Of a DNA stretch of 6,223 nucleotides, positions 1-6,067 are shown one piece after another (the first letter of the stretch is position 1; the number at the start of each line of letters is the position of its first letter). The notes below the pieces were generated by a model. It had not been told where the DNA came from and did no database searches. It saw only the letters and a list, made by a program, of their open reading frames with translations. Made by a program: the position numbers and the translations under genes. The stretch is from the NCBI GenBank assembly GCA_947631135.1, contig CANRKE010000068.1:1-6223 (forward strand), read 5' to 3'. This DNA comes from an uncultured Bacilli bacterium (GTDB lineage: Bacteria > Bacillota_I > Bacilli_A > RF39 > UBA660).

Positions 1-64
1 ACTAGAATACTTTAAAATTGTAGTAAAAAAATTTTTAAAATTTACAAAAAACTATTGATTTTTG

Positions 65-790
65 TTAGCAAGTTTCTACTACTGCTTCTGATTGTTTTGG
101 ATTAGTGTTTTCATTTAATGTATCATAATATTCTTGTGATACTGCTATTTTATCAAAATGAGCTGAATCAGTTATTACATTTTGATTATTTACCCCAAGT
201 ATCGCTTTAGTGAGTGTTGGTACTTCTTTATCATAACCTTCTATTTTTATTTTCCCACTTATATTCTTATTTAGAAAATGATTTTGATTATCTCTATTAT
301 CTTTTATATAAATATATAATTGATATTTTTCTGTTGAGTTTTCCTCTTGTTTATAATTAGTTAACATTACTAATTCTTTTTTATCTTTATCATAACTATC
401 AAATGAACCTACAGCTATTTTATCATCATTATGATACAAGCTATATCTTAAATATGGATCATCTGATATTTCTTTATCAATATTTAAATCTGTTATTTTA
501 AAACATAAATATACTTCTTTGTTGTTATTATTTCTTACACTAAATTCATGTTTAGGAGCATGTTCAAGTACCTCATCATCATTGATAGGTAGTTGTAAAT
601 CATTGTTTCCAATGGATTCACCATCAACATATTCTATATCTATATTATCCATTATTATGTAATTTTTATCATTACCTTTATTGTTTACTAATAAGTATGC
701 TAGTGTACTACCAATTAATAATATCATTACTGGTATTACTACTATCAATATTATTTTACTATTTCTTTTTTTCTTATTATTCTTTTTCAA
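65..790 (-). CDS. Short exported TasA/camelysin-like surface protein, paralogue of the N-terminal half of the 4090-6060 protein, no C-terminal domain
   Basis: The 241-residue product starts with a Lys/Asn-rich N terminus and one hydrophobic segment (about residues 12-33) ending in STLAYL, which resembles the SipW-type signal motif (T-x-A-Y-[FL]). A beta-rich region follows and aligns along its length with residues 1-235 of the 4090-6060 product: EFSVRNNNNKEVYLCFKITD matches SFQVNNTGTAKAYVDINITD, and the ends share AVSQEYYDTL and PKQSEAVVE. The paralogue then continues for about 420 residues, whereas this protein stops after ETC. I chose TTG at 790 as start: AGGTG lies 6 nt upstream and the resulting N terminus matches the paralogue. 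An upstream GTG (799) would add three residues but overlaps the ribosome site. The protein is probably secreted or membrane-anchored. Whether the missing C-terminal domain means a functional short form, a silent partial copy or a pseudogene cannot be told from the sequence. No convincing terminator follows within the window. Confidence 0.8.
   Translation of the reverse strand: MKKNNKKKRNSKIILIVVIPVMILLIGSTLAYLLVNNKGNDKNYIIMDNIDIEYVDGESIGNNDLQLPINDDEVLEHAPKHEFSVRNNNNKEVYLCFKITDLNIDKEISDDPYLRYSLYHNDDKIAVGSFDSYDKDKKELVMLTNYKQEENSTEKYQLYIYIKDNRDNQNHFLNKNISGKIKIEGYDKEVPTLTKAILGVNNQNVITDSAHFDKIAVSQEYYDTLNENTNPKQSEAVVETC
78..145 (-). repeat. Module-junction repeat, copy 1 (3' end of the short surface gene)
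   Basis: This 68-bp segment matches 5363-5430 without gaps. Blocks 78-102 (25 nt) and 115-145 (31 nt) are identical, and 6 of the 12 bases between them also match. It encodes AVSQEYYDTL through PKQSEAVV. The rest of the two genes is clearly more diverged, so this is the best-conserved coding patch between the paralogues, and it sits at the point where the short protein ends. Confidence 0.85.
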
Positions 791-796
791 ATAAAA

Positions 797-820
797 CACC
801 TACCTTATCCTAAGGTAAGT
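797..820 (-). promoter_or_regulatory. Hairpin sequestering the ribosome site of the short surface gene
   Basis: On the minus strand ACTTACCTT (820-812) pairs with AAGGTAGGT (806-798) over 9 bp including one G-U pair, with a 5-nt loop. The 3' arm is the purine-rich ribosome site whose AGGTG lies 6 nt before the TTG start at 790, so the hairpin should block initiation. TTTT directly follows it, a weak terminator-like tail. The same hairpin precedes the large surface gene at 6121-6146. The 5' arm can alternatively pair with a second AAGGTAGGT at 898-890. Confidence 0.6.
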
Positions 821-914
821 TATTAAGCCCTTTAAATATGGCCCCCCCCAACACGAACATATGTTTGTACATATTTCTTTTTGGAGAGAACCTACCTTTT
901 TTATTACAATTCAT
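810..914 (-). CDS. Possible 34-codon leader peptide spanning the G8 tract
   Basis: An ATG at 914 opens a 34-codon frame (MNCNKKGRF... ending ...GLNNLP) that runs through the whole repeat block and stops with TAG at 812-810, at the edge of switching arm C. It has no clear Shine-Dalgarno sequence, which argues against strong translation. The same frame in the second leader (...MFVLGGDLYILVNFLIS) stops at 6149-6147, also directly before the equivalent arm. A ribosome ending there would cover arm C and free arm D. A change in the G count would shift the frame. It may be a chance frame. Confidence 0.25.
   Translation of the reverse strand: MNCNKKGRFSPKRNMYKHMFVLGGAIFKGLNNLP
842..883. repeat. 42-bp leader repeat, copy 1, containing a C8/G8 tract
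   Basis: This block is identical over all 42 bases to 6182-6223, where the window stops, so the true repeat may be longer. It contains eight consecutive C (G on the transcribed strand), a near-palindrome around ACATATGT and the hairpin ATATGT-TTGT-ACATAT (plus strand). Flanking bases differ immediately beyond the C8 side (G at 841, T at 6181). Both copies lie upstream of a surface-protein gene in the same orientation, 5340 bp apart. Confidence 0.95.
854..867. promoter_or_regulatory. LexA (SOS) box-like palindrome, copy 1
   Basis: CGAACATATGTTTG fits the Gram-positive LexA/DinR consensus CGAAC-N4-GTTCG with one mismatch. It lies about 90 nt downstream of the predicted transcription start, not over the promoter, so if LexA binds here it would act as a roadblock. 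The same bases also form part of the leader RNA hairpin, so the resemblance may be incidental. Confidence 0.35.
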
Positions 915-963
915 TGATCGATCTGTTAATTCAACTGTATCATTAATTTTCTCTTACATTTTT

Positions 964-992
964 AGTATATCATTTTACTATCTTTTTTTCAA
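964..992 (-). promoter_or_regulatory. Sigma-A promoter of the short surface gene
   Basis: On the minus strand TTGAAA (992-987) and TATACT (969-964) are separated by exactly 17 bp, a strong housekeeping match. Transcription would start near 957, giving a leader of about 165 nt that contains the 42-nt repeat and the competing hairpins before the TTG start at 790. Confidence 0.75.
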
Positions 993-1004
993 GTACATTT
1001 TTTC

Positions 1005-1053
1005 ATAAAAATCTAAAAAGATTTCACTACGTTCAATCATTTTAGATTTTTAT
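1005..1053. repeat. Long perfect inverted repeat just upstream of the surface-gene promoter
   Basis: Fourteen-base arms (1005-1018 and 1040-1053, ATAAAAATCTAAAA and its complement) pair perfectly. After one A-A mismatch another 4 bp pair (1020-1023 with 1035-1038), leaving an 11-nt loop. It lies 12 bp upstream of the -35 box. It could be a back-up terminator protecting the promoter from read-through out of the clpC-rhodanese operon, or the 3' end of a small RNA. There is no long T run after it on the minus strand. Confidence 0.6.
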
Positions 1054-1059
1054 ATTTCA

Positions 1060-1317
1060 CACTTATCTGTTCTAATTTTTTATTACTAATATTATATATT
1101 ACTACTATTATCATTTTGTAGGTTTTCCTACAAAATTATTTTAGTGAAAATGTACAAAATTATTTTGACATTTACAATTATTTTCAAAAAACTATTTTTC
1201 TATCTTTTTTTATAGATTTATATTAAAATTTTCATTTTAATATTATTTTCATATAGTATGCTAATTTTCCATAAAACTTTTCACACTATCCTTGTATTAT
1301 ACAAAATTAATTGCGTA
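1060..1317. other. AT-rich non-coding interval with hairpins and short repeats
   Basis: I see no plausible gene here. It holds a 10-bp perfect hairpin at 1113-1136 (ATTTTGTAGG, loop TTTT). A second 10-bp perfect hairpin lies at 1220-1243 and has a GAAA loop on the minus strand. A 14-nt direct repeat TACAAAATTATTTT occurs at 1129-1142 and 1153-1166, with a shorter version at 1173-1184. The palindrome TTGTAT-T-ATACAA at 1292-1304 contains a perfect minus-strand TATAAT (1301-1296), although no good -35 accompanies it. Together these could be a small structured RNA, but base composition alone makes such hairpins more likely. Confidence 0.5.
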
Positions 1318-1356
1318 AAAAAAAAGTCTATTTTAAGAAATAATAGGCTTTTTTTT
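1318..1356. terminator. Bidirectional intrinsic terminator after the rhodanese gene
   Basis: AAAAAAAAGTCTATT (1318-1332) pairs with AATAGGCTTTTTTTT (1342-1356) around a 9-nt loop. On the plus strand every position pairs, counting one G-U; on the minus strand that position is an A-C mismatch. Poly-T flanks the stem on both strands. It overlaps the rhodanese stop codon (1357-1355) and should end the clpC-rhodanese transcript. Confidence 0.8.
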
Positions 1357-1645
1357 AAATATCTAATTTATACGCATCATATCCACCAATTACATTATAC
1401 GCATTATATCCCTTGATTCCTAAATAGTTTACAAGTCCTTTACTAATAGTTCCTTTATCACAATATATATAATAAGTTTTATCTTTAACTAAATATTTTT
1501 CAGTATTAAACATTAATTCATTTTTTGTAATATTAATAGCATATTTAATATGTCCTAAATTATATTTAACTTTTTCACGAATATCAATTATGGATATACC
1601 AGGTTGTAATATTTTTTTTAAATCTTTTGTACTAATTGAATTCAT
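1355..1645 (-). CDS. Single-domain rhodanese-like sulfurtransferase
   Basis: The 96-residue protein is one rhodanese domain. DIREKVKYNLGHIKYAINI (residues 21-39) matches the family's DVRE...GHI.GAINI signature. The active-site loop follows the strand YYIYC and reads CDKGTIS with the catalytic Cys at 62, and GGYDAYK (87-93) matches the closing GG..AWK segment. Such proteins carry a persulfide on the cysteine and pass sulfur to acceptors; the acceptor here is unknown. The protein is cytoplasmic, with no signal or membrane segment. It follows clpC after 45 bp with no terminator between them and ends in a hairpin terminator, so the two are probably co-transcribed. The start at 1645 is preceded by a weak AGGGA site at 7 nt. 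The loop residues after Cys differ from the commonest CRSGNRS form, so substrate preference may differ. Confidence 0.88.
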   Translation of the reverse strand: MNSISTKDLKKILQPGISIIDIREKVKYNLGHIKYAINITKNELMFNTEKYLVKDKTYYIYCDKGTISKGLVNYLGIKGYNAYNVIGGYDAYKLDI

Positions 1646-1646
1646 A

Positions 1647-1662
1647 ACATCATCCCTGATGT
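1647..1662 (-). promoter_or_regulatory. Small hairpin presenting the rhodanese ribosome site in its loop
   Basis: ACATCA (1662-1657) and TGATGT (1652-1647) form a perfect 6-bp stem around the loop GGGA on the minus strand, ending one base before the ATG at 1645. The only Shine-Dalgarno-like bases (AGGGA) lie in and beside the loop, so folding could modulate translation relative to clpC. Confidence 0.4.
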
Positions 1663-1690
1663 ATTATATGATATATATTATTATATTGTT

Positions 1691-4000
1691 CTATTTTTGA
1701 CTTATTATATTATCCACATTTATATTATTATTACCTTCTAATATTTCATCAATTATAACACTTTCAACCTCATCTTTTATTATTTTCTTAATATTTCTAG
1801 CACCCAATTCTTGATAATTACTTTTCTTTTTAATACTATCATATATATTTCTATTTATATTAACATTAATATTTTTATTACTATATTTACTTATAATTTT
1901 ATCAATATATTTATCAATTATTTTATTTATATCTTCTTCTTTTATTTTATTAAATTCTATAATACTATCTATTCTACTTAGAAATTCTATATTTAATACA
2001 TTCTTTAAATTATTTATTATATTATGTTTACCTTTATTAAATCCAACATCATTTTTATTATATCCAATATTAGAAGTCATTATAATAATAGTATTATTAA
2101 AATATACCTTTCTACCTAGACTATCTTGTATACAACCTTCATCTAATATTTGTAAAAATAAATTTAGTACCTCATCACAAGCTTTTTCTATTTCATCTAA
2201 AAGTATTACAGAATATGGTTTATTTCTTACTATATCTAAAATAGTTTTATTATTATAACCGACATATCCTGCTGATGATCCAATTATTTTATTAACTGAT
2301 GTTGATAATTTATATTCTGACATATCGAGTCTTATAAAATTATCTTTATATATGTAATCTACATATTTTTTAACAAGTTCAGTTTTACCTACACCACTAG
2401 GACCTACAAATAATATTGAATATGGCTTATCTTCATCTAAAAGTCCTAATTTTAATTGTTTTGTTATATCAACTATTTTTTTAATAGCTTTATTTTGACC
2501 TATAATATTTTTATTTAAATATTCTTCTAAATCATTAAAGATTTTTTTATTATTAATATCTAAATTATATATTGGTATATTAGTCTTTTTACTAATTACA
2601 CTTATTATATCATTATATTCAACATGTTTTTGTTTTTTATTTGATAATATATTAAATTCCAATTCATTTATTTTACTATTAATCATATCTTCTTCTTCTT
2701 TTTTCTTAAGTGCATTTTCAAAATCTTTATTTATTATATATTCATTTTTACTTTTAATTATCTTACTTAATTTAGATTTATATTTAGATAATTTATTTGA
2801 ATCTTTATTATCTCTTATACTCACACTTGCACATACTTCATCAAGTATATCTATACTTCTATCTGGTTCATACCTATCATGTATATATATTTTACCATAT
2901 TTTATAATAGTATCTAATATATCATCACTTATTACTACACCATGGTAAGATTCATAAATTGGTTTTAATTTCATTAAAATATTTTTTACTTTTTCATTTG
3001 AAGGTATTTCAACATTAACTTTTTGAAATCTTCTTTCTAGTGCACTATCCATTTCTATAGTTTTTTTATATTCATCTTGTGTAGTTGCACCAATTATTTT
3101 TACTTTTCCACGAGAAAGAGCTGGTTTAAGTATGTTAGATGCATCTATCGCCCCTTCTGCACCACCTGCACCTACTATGGTATGAATTTCATCTATAAAT
3201 AATATAATATTTTTATCATTTTCTACTTCTTTTAATATTTTTCTTACTCTTTCTTCAAATTCTCCTCTATATTTTGTACCAGCAACAGTAGATGCCATAT
3301 CTAGTGTATATATTCTTTTATTTTGAAGTGAATATGGAACTTGATTATTTACTATTTTAAGTGCAAGCCCTTCAACTATTGCTGTCTTACCCACTCCTGC
3401 ATATCCAACAAGAACAGGATTATTCTTACATCTTCTAGATAATATTTCTATTACTCTATTTATTTCTTCATCTCTACCTATAACTGGATCTATTCTACCT
3501 TCCTTTGCTTCTTTAGTTAAATCATAACCTATATCATCTAATAATAATTTTTTATTTTTGTTAGTTTTAGTAGATTTAATAAGTTTCTTTGAAAATTCTT
3601 TATATAGTTCATCTATATCTATTCCCATTGTAATAAATAATCTTATTGCTATTCCTTCTCCTTCTTCTAATAAAGCTGAAAATAAATTTTCTACTGATAC
3701 TTCATTTTCATTATTTTCTCTAGAATCTAGTATAGCTCCTTCTATAACTCTTTTAAGTAGTGGTGTATACAAAAACCATTCACTTTTCTTACTACCTATT
3801 CCTACTGTTTTAATTATTTCCTTTTTAAATGATTGATAGTTTAAATTTAATTCTTTTAATTTATTTGATACTTCATTGTTCGTTTTAAGTATAGCTAAAA
3901 CTAAATGTTCTGTACCAACATATGGATGTTTTAAATCTATCATTTCTTTTTTTGCATTTACTAATACTTTTTGGCTTATTTCATCAAATTTAGAAAACAT
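1691..4000 (-). CDS. clpC: ClpC-type AAA+ unfoldase (ATPase subunit of the Clp protease)
   Basis: This 769-residue Hsp100 ATPase unfolds proteins and feeds them to ClpP. In order: two Clp-N repeats (about 1-140, GTEH at 29-32); AAA1 with Walker A GYAGVGKT (199-206), pore loop KYRG (243-246), Walker B ILFIDE (266-271) and the LERRF arginine segment (321-325); a short middle domain with a UVR-like motif (about 418-444), typical of ClpC rather than ClpB; AAA2 with Walker A GPSGVGKT (533-540), pore loop GYVGY (578-582), Walker B VILLDE (598-603), LSRID (674-678) and sensor-2 GARN (733-736). VGF at 652-654 matches the ClpP-docking loop. All catalytic elements look intact; it is slightly short for the family (about 810-850). 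ATG at 4000 is preferred over an in-frame GTG at 4018 because AAAGGAGA lies 8 nt before it and the protein then begins like other ClpCs. ctsR, mcsA and mcsB are not next to it. Confidence 0.95.
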   Translation of the reverse strand: MFSKFDEISQKVLVNAKKEMIDLKHPYVGTEHLVLAILKTNNEVSNKLKELNLNYQSFKKEIIKTVGIGSKKSEWFLYTPLLKRVIEGAILDSRENNENEVSVENLFSALLEEGEGIAIRLFITMGIDIDELYKEFSKKLIKSTKTNKNKKLLLDDIGYDLTKEAKEGRIDPVIGRDEEINRVIEILSRRCKNNPVLVGYAGVGKTAIVEGLALKIVNNQVPYSLQNKRIYTLDMASTVAGTKYRGEFEERVRKILKEVENDKNIILFIDEIHTIVGAGGAEGAIDASNILKPALSRGKVKIIGATTQDEYKKTIEMDSALERRFQKVNVEIPSNEKVKNILMKLKPIYESYHGVVISDDILDTIIKYGKIYIHDRYEPDRSIDILDEVCASVSIRDNKDSNKLSKYKSKLSKIIKSKNEYIINKDFENALKKKEEEDMINSKINELEFNILSNKKQKHVEYNDIISVISKKTNIPIYNLDINNKKIFNDLEEYLNKNIIGQNKAIKKIVDITKQLKLGLLDEDKPYSILFVGPSGVGKTELVKKYVDYIYKDNFIRLDMSEYKLSTSVNKIIGSSAGYVGYNNKTILDIVRNKPYSVILLDEIEKACDEVLNLFLQILDEGCIQDSLGRKVYFNNTIIIMTSNIGYNKNDVGFNKGKHNIINNLKNVLNIEFLSRIDSIIEFNKIKEEDINKIIDKYIDKIISKYSNKNINVNINRNIYDSIKKKSNYQELGARNIKKIIKDEVESVIIDEILEGNNNINVDNIISQK

Positions 4001-4007
4001 AAAAAAA

Positions 4008-4015
4008 TCTCCTTT
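4008..4015 (-). promoter_or_regulatory. Ribosome binding site deciding the clpC start
   Basis: AAAGGAGA on the minus strand lies 7 to 8 nt before the ATG at 4000. The in-frame GTG at 4018 sits immediately upstream of this site and has no ribosome site of its own, so the extra six residues it would add are probably not made. Confidence 0.8.
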
Positions 4016-4022
4016 CACTAAT

Positions 4023-4055
4023 ATTCTATTATTAATGATGTGAGATTTTTATCAA
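4023..4055 (-). promoter_or_regulatory. Weak candidate promoter for clpC-rhodanese
   Basis: TTGATA (4055-4050) is a fair -35, but the best -10, TAGAAT (4028-4023), is 21 bp away. With 18 bp spacing only TAATAG is available. I see neither the CtsR heptad pair GGTCAAA nor a CIRCE element. There is no convincing terminator between the surface gene's stop (4090) and clpC, so read-through is also possible. Confidence 0.3.
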
Positions 4056-4089
4056 ATTTAATCACTTAACTATATTTTTTTAATTTTTT

Positions 4090-6060
4090 TTAATCAATAC
4101 TTACTATGTAAGGTTGATCCTTTGTACCATTACCTTCTGTAAATGGTGTATCTGCACGTAGGTTTAAGACTGGATTTTGATTCCTTGATATAGTTGAAGC
4201 TATGTTTCCAAACATAGAAGATTCCAGACTATATAACATTGCATTATAACCATATATTGCAGGTGACATAAGTAATGAAATAATATGATTTTCATACAAA
4301 TAATAATCTTTATTATGATCAATTTTTCCTATTCCTGCAAAACTAACTTCATCAGCTGATAATAATCCAATTTTTAAATCATATTCTCCTCCATACAATT
4401 TATCTGTGTTTGGACATATAAACGATGGTTCTGGATTATCATTTTTAATTCTAACATATGCACCATATTGAAGTTCTCCATTTTTTCCTATTTTTGGAGT
4501 TGTTGTATCATTGCAATATCTTGTATTTGCTAGTATTTTATCGTAATTTGTCATATATTGATTGTACCAATTATCCATTGTTGTTTTCATTGGGTTATCA
4601 ATATCTTCACCATTAGGATCTAATATTGCTTTTCCAACATATTCATATGCATAGTATTTTATATTTGCTTCAGATTCTACTGTTGTTACTTGATATAATT
4701 CATTATTTTTGCTTGTAGATATTGAAAATTGCGTATATTTTCCTTCACATAACGATTTATCGTTATTACACTCTATTCCTGTATGAGCAACTGGATTTGT
4801 TAGTGTATAACCTCCATTTTTTTTATCAAATGTAAAAGAATCTGCATAATAATATGATTCAGTTGATGAATATTCATTTTCCTCATTATTAAATTTAACA
4901 CCTTCACTTGAAAATTCTTCTTTTGATTTTTCTCCAATTTCATACCCTGTTATTGTTTTGTATGTATATCCTAGATCTACTACTTCATCTTTTGGGCTTA
5001 AAGTTGTATCCCAATTACCGGTTACTGCTGCATTATTTGTAACTAATCTAATTGTACCATCTCCATTGATTCTTATTATTTTAAATAATATATCATCATC
5101 TTTTTTATGGCCAGGTATTTCTATTATATCATCTATACATTCTTCTCCTGATTGATAACCATAAGATGAATAAATACTATTACAAACCATCTCCATAAGA
5201 GATAAACTACTATTTGTAAAACCAAATGTATCATTTGTGTATGTTGATTGCATATCATCAAGCCATTTTAATCCTTCTATTTTTACATAATTATTTTCTA
5301 CATGTCCTCTAAAGTAATATGTATCTCCATCATCATCATTAGTTTTAAATAATCCACTTTCCACTACTGCTTCTGATTGTTTTGGATGTGTACTTTCTGT
5401 TAATGTATCATAATATTCTTGTGATACTGCATTTTTACTAAGATCTGGTTTTTTATTATTTACTGGATTGTTATCCTTGATTACTTTTGATAGTAATTCT
5501 GGTTGCTTATTTTGATTTCCATTTATTGTTATTTTTCCCGTAAATGTTTTTTCCATCATGTCTGATTGATTTAATTCTGATTCACTTATCCAAATATATA
5601 ATTCATAACTTTTATTTTTAGTTGATTCTATTTCTTCATTGTTAGTTAGAAGTAATTTATTATCTAATACATTTCTGAAATTACCATTACTTATTTTTTC
5701 ATCACCAGAATATAATGCCCACTTAAATTCTAAATCTGCTAGTTCATTAGGTAAACTAATGTCTGTTATATTAATATCAACATAAGCTTTAGCTGTACCA
5801 GTGTTATTTACTTGAAATGATATTTTGCTTGCTTTTTCTTTTATATCTTTATCATATATTGGTGATATATTCTCTAGTCTTATTGAATTTAGATTATCAT
5901 CTTCATAACTTATTAGTAGTGTTCCTGATTTTACTGAATTAGCTGGTGTTTTATTATTAGATGATAGATATGCATATGTTATTCCAACAATCAGTACTAA
6001 CACTACTACTATCGCACCTATTAATATACTTACTTTCTTCTTATTATTTTCTTTCTCCAT
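4090..6060 (-). CDS. Large exported surface protein: TasA/camelysin-like N-terminal half, lectin-like (DUF6273/FGE-like) C-terminal half
   Basis: The 656-residue product has a Lys/Asn-rich start, a hydrophobic segment (about 10-27) and ITYAYLSS (27-34), the SipW-type signal pattern seen in TasA and camelysin. Residues 40-180 form a beta-rich region like those proteins. A spacer ends in AVSQEYYDTL...PKQSEAVVESGLFK (211-239). GDTYYFRGHVENNYVK (245-260) and LFKIIRINGDGTIRLV (325-340) are hallmarks of a surface-protein family I know from gut Firmicutes, in which these motifs are normally almost adjacent; here about 64 residues intervene. The C terminus, from LKIGLLSADEVSFAG (562-576) to PVLNLRADT and GNGTKDQPYIV (630-653), resembles DUF6273/FGE-like C-type-lectin folds. 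There is no LPXTG motif or C-terminal anchor. Start ATG at 6060 has AGGAGAG 7 nt upstream. Adhesion or ligand binding at the cell surface is an inference. Confidence 0.85.
   Translation of the reverse strand: MEKENNKKKVSILIGAIVVVLVLIVGITYAYLSSNNKTPANSVKSGTLLISYEDDNLNSIRLENISPIYDKDIKEKASKISFQVNNTGTAKAYVDINITDISLPNELADLEFKWALYSGDEKISNGNFRNVLDNKLLLTNNEEIESTKNKSYELYIWISESELNQSDMMEKTFTGKITINGNQNKQPELLSKVIKDNNPVNNKKPDLSKNAVSQEYYDTLTESTHPKQSEAVVESGLFKTNDDDGDTYYFRGHVENNYVKIEGLKWLDDMQSTYTNDTFGFTNSSLSLMEMVCNSIYSSYGYQSGEECIDDIIEIPGHKKDDDILFKIIRINGDGTIRLVTNNAAVTGNWDTTLSPKDEVVDLGYTYKTITGYEIGEKSKEEFSSEGVKFNNEENEYSSTESYYYADSFTFDKKNGGYTLTNPVAHTGIECNNDKSLCEGKYTQFSISTSKNNELYQVTTVESEANIKYYAYEYVGKAILDPNGEDIDNPMKTTMDNWYNQYMTNYDKILANTRYCNDTTTPKIGKNGELQYGAYVRIKNDNPEPSFICPNTDKLYGGEYDLKIGLLSADEVSFAGIGKIDHNKDYYLYENHIISLLMSPAIYGYNAMLYSLESSMFGNIASTISRNQNPVLNLRADTPFTEGNGTKDQPYIVSID
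5363..5430 (-). repeat. Module-junction repeat, copy 2 (inside the large surface gene)
   Basis: This is the partner of 78-145 and encodes AVSQEYYDTL through PKQSEAVV at about residues 211-233. It marks the border between the N-terminal TasA-like module and the C-terminal family-specific region. Here the frame continues into SGLFKTNDDDG, whereas copy 1 reaches a stop three codons later. Confidence 0.85.
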
Positions 6061-6067
6061 TTTTTCA

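Larger units (their letters stand above)
798..898 (-). ncRNA. Structured 5' leader RNA (putative switch) of the short surface gene
   Basis: Written 5' to 3' on the minus strand, the leader has four parts. A is AAGGTAGGT (898-890). The B/B' stem is GGTTCTCTCCAA (892-881) with TTGGGGGGGGCC (851-840), 12 pairs counting G-U, capped by an inner hairpin ATATGT-ACAA-ACATAT (874-859). C is ACTTACCTT (820-812). D is AAGGTAGGT (806-798). C can pair with A, enclosing the B hairpin and leaving the ribosome site D free, or with D, hiding it. A and B/B' share only 3 nt (892-890). This is the layout of a ligand-, ribosome- or protein-controlled switch. The pairing is read directly from sequence; the function is inference, and I recognise no established riboswitch consensus in it. 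Confidence 0.5.

Noticed and set aside
1..64. Terminator after the short surface gene
   Set aside because: The T- and A-runs could pair, but there is no GC-containing stem; the real terminator may lie outside the window.
860..915. Plus-strand 18-codon frame across the repeat (ATG at 860)
   Set aside because: It has no ribosome site or plus-strand promoter, and the block is better explained as a minus-strand leader.
1129..1184. Iteron or CRISPR-like array from the TACAAAATTATTTT repeats
   Set aside because: There are only two exact short copies and one degenerate copy with uneven spacing in very AT-rich DNA; no spacer-repeat structure and no replication or cas gene nearby.
3558..3836. Plus-strand 92-codon open frame
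   Set aside because: It lies opposite the clpC N-terminal region, has no ribosome site or recognisable domain, and its Ser/Ile/Leu-rich composition is what the complement of AT-rich coding sequence gives.
4016..4018. GTG start for clpC, six residues upstream
   Set aside because: It sits directly before the strong AAAGGAGA site that serves the ATG at 4000 and has no ribosome site itself.
4019..4089. CtsR or CIRCE operator upstream of clpC
   Set aside because: Neither tandem GGTCAAA heptads nor the CIRCE inverted repeat is present on either strand.
4090..4420. Variable region of a diversity-generating retroelement in the lectin-like C terminus
   Set aside because: The fold class is right for such targets, but no reverse transcriptase, template repeat or adenine-biased near-copy is visible in the window.
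4958..5155. Plus-strand 65-codon open frame
   Set aside because: It is antisense to the well-supported large surface gene and shows no motif or initiation signal.
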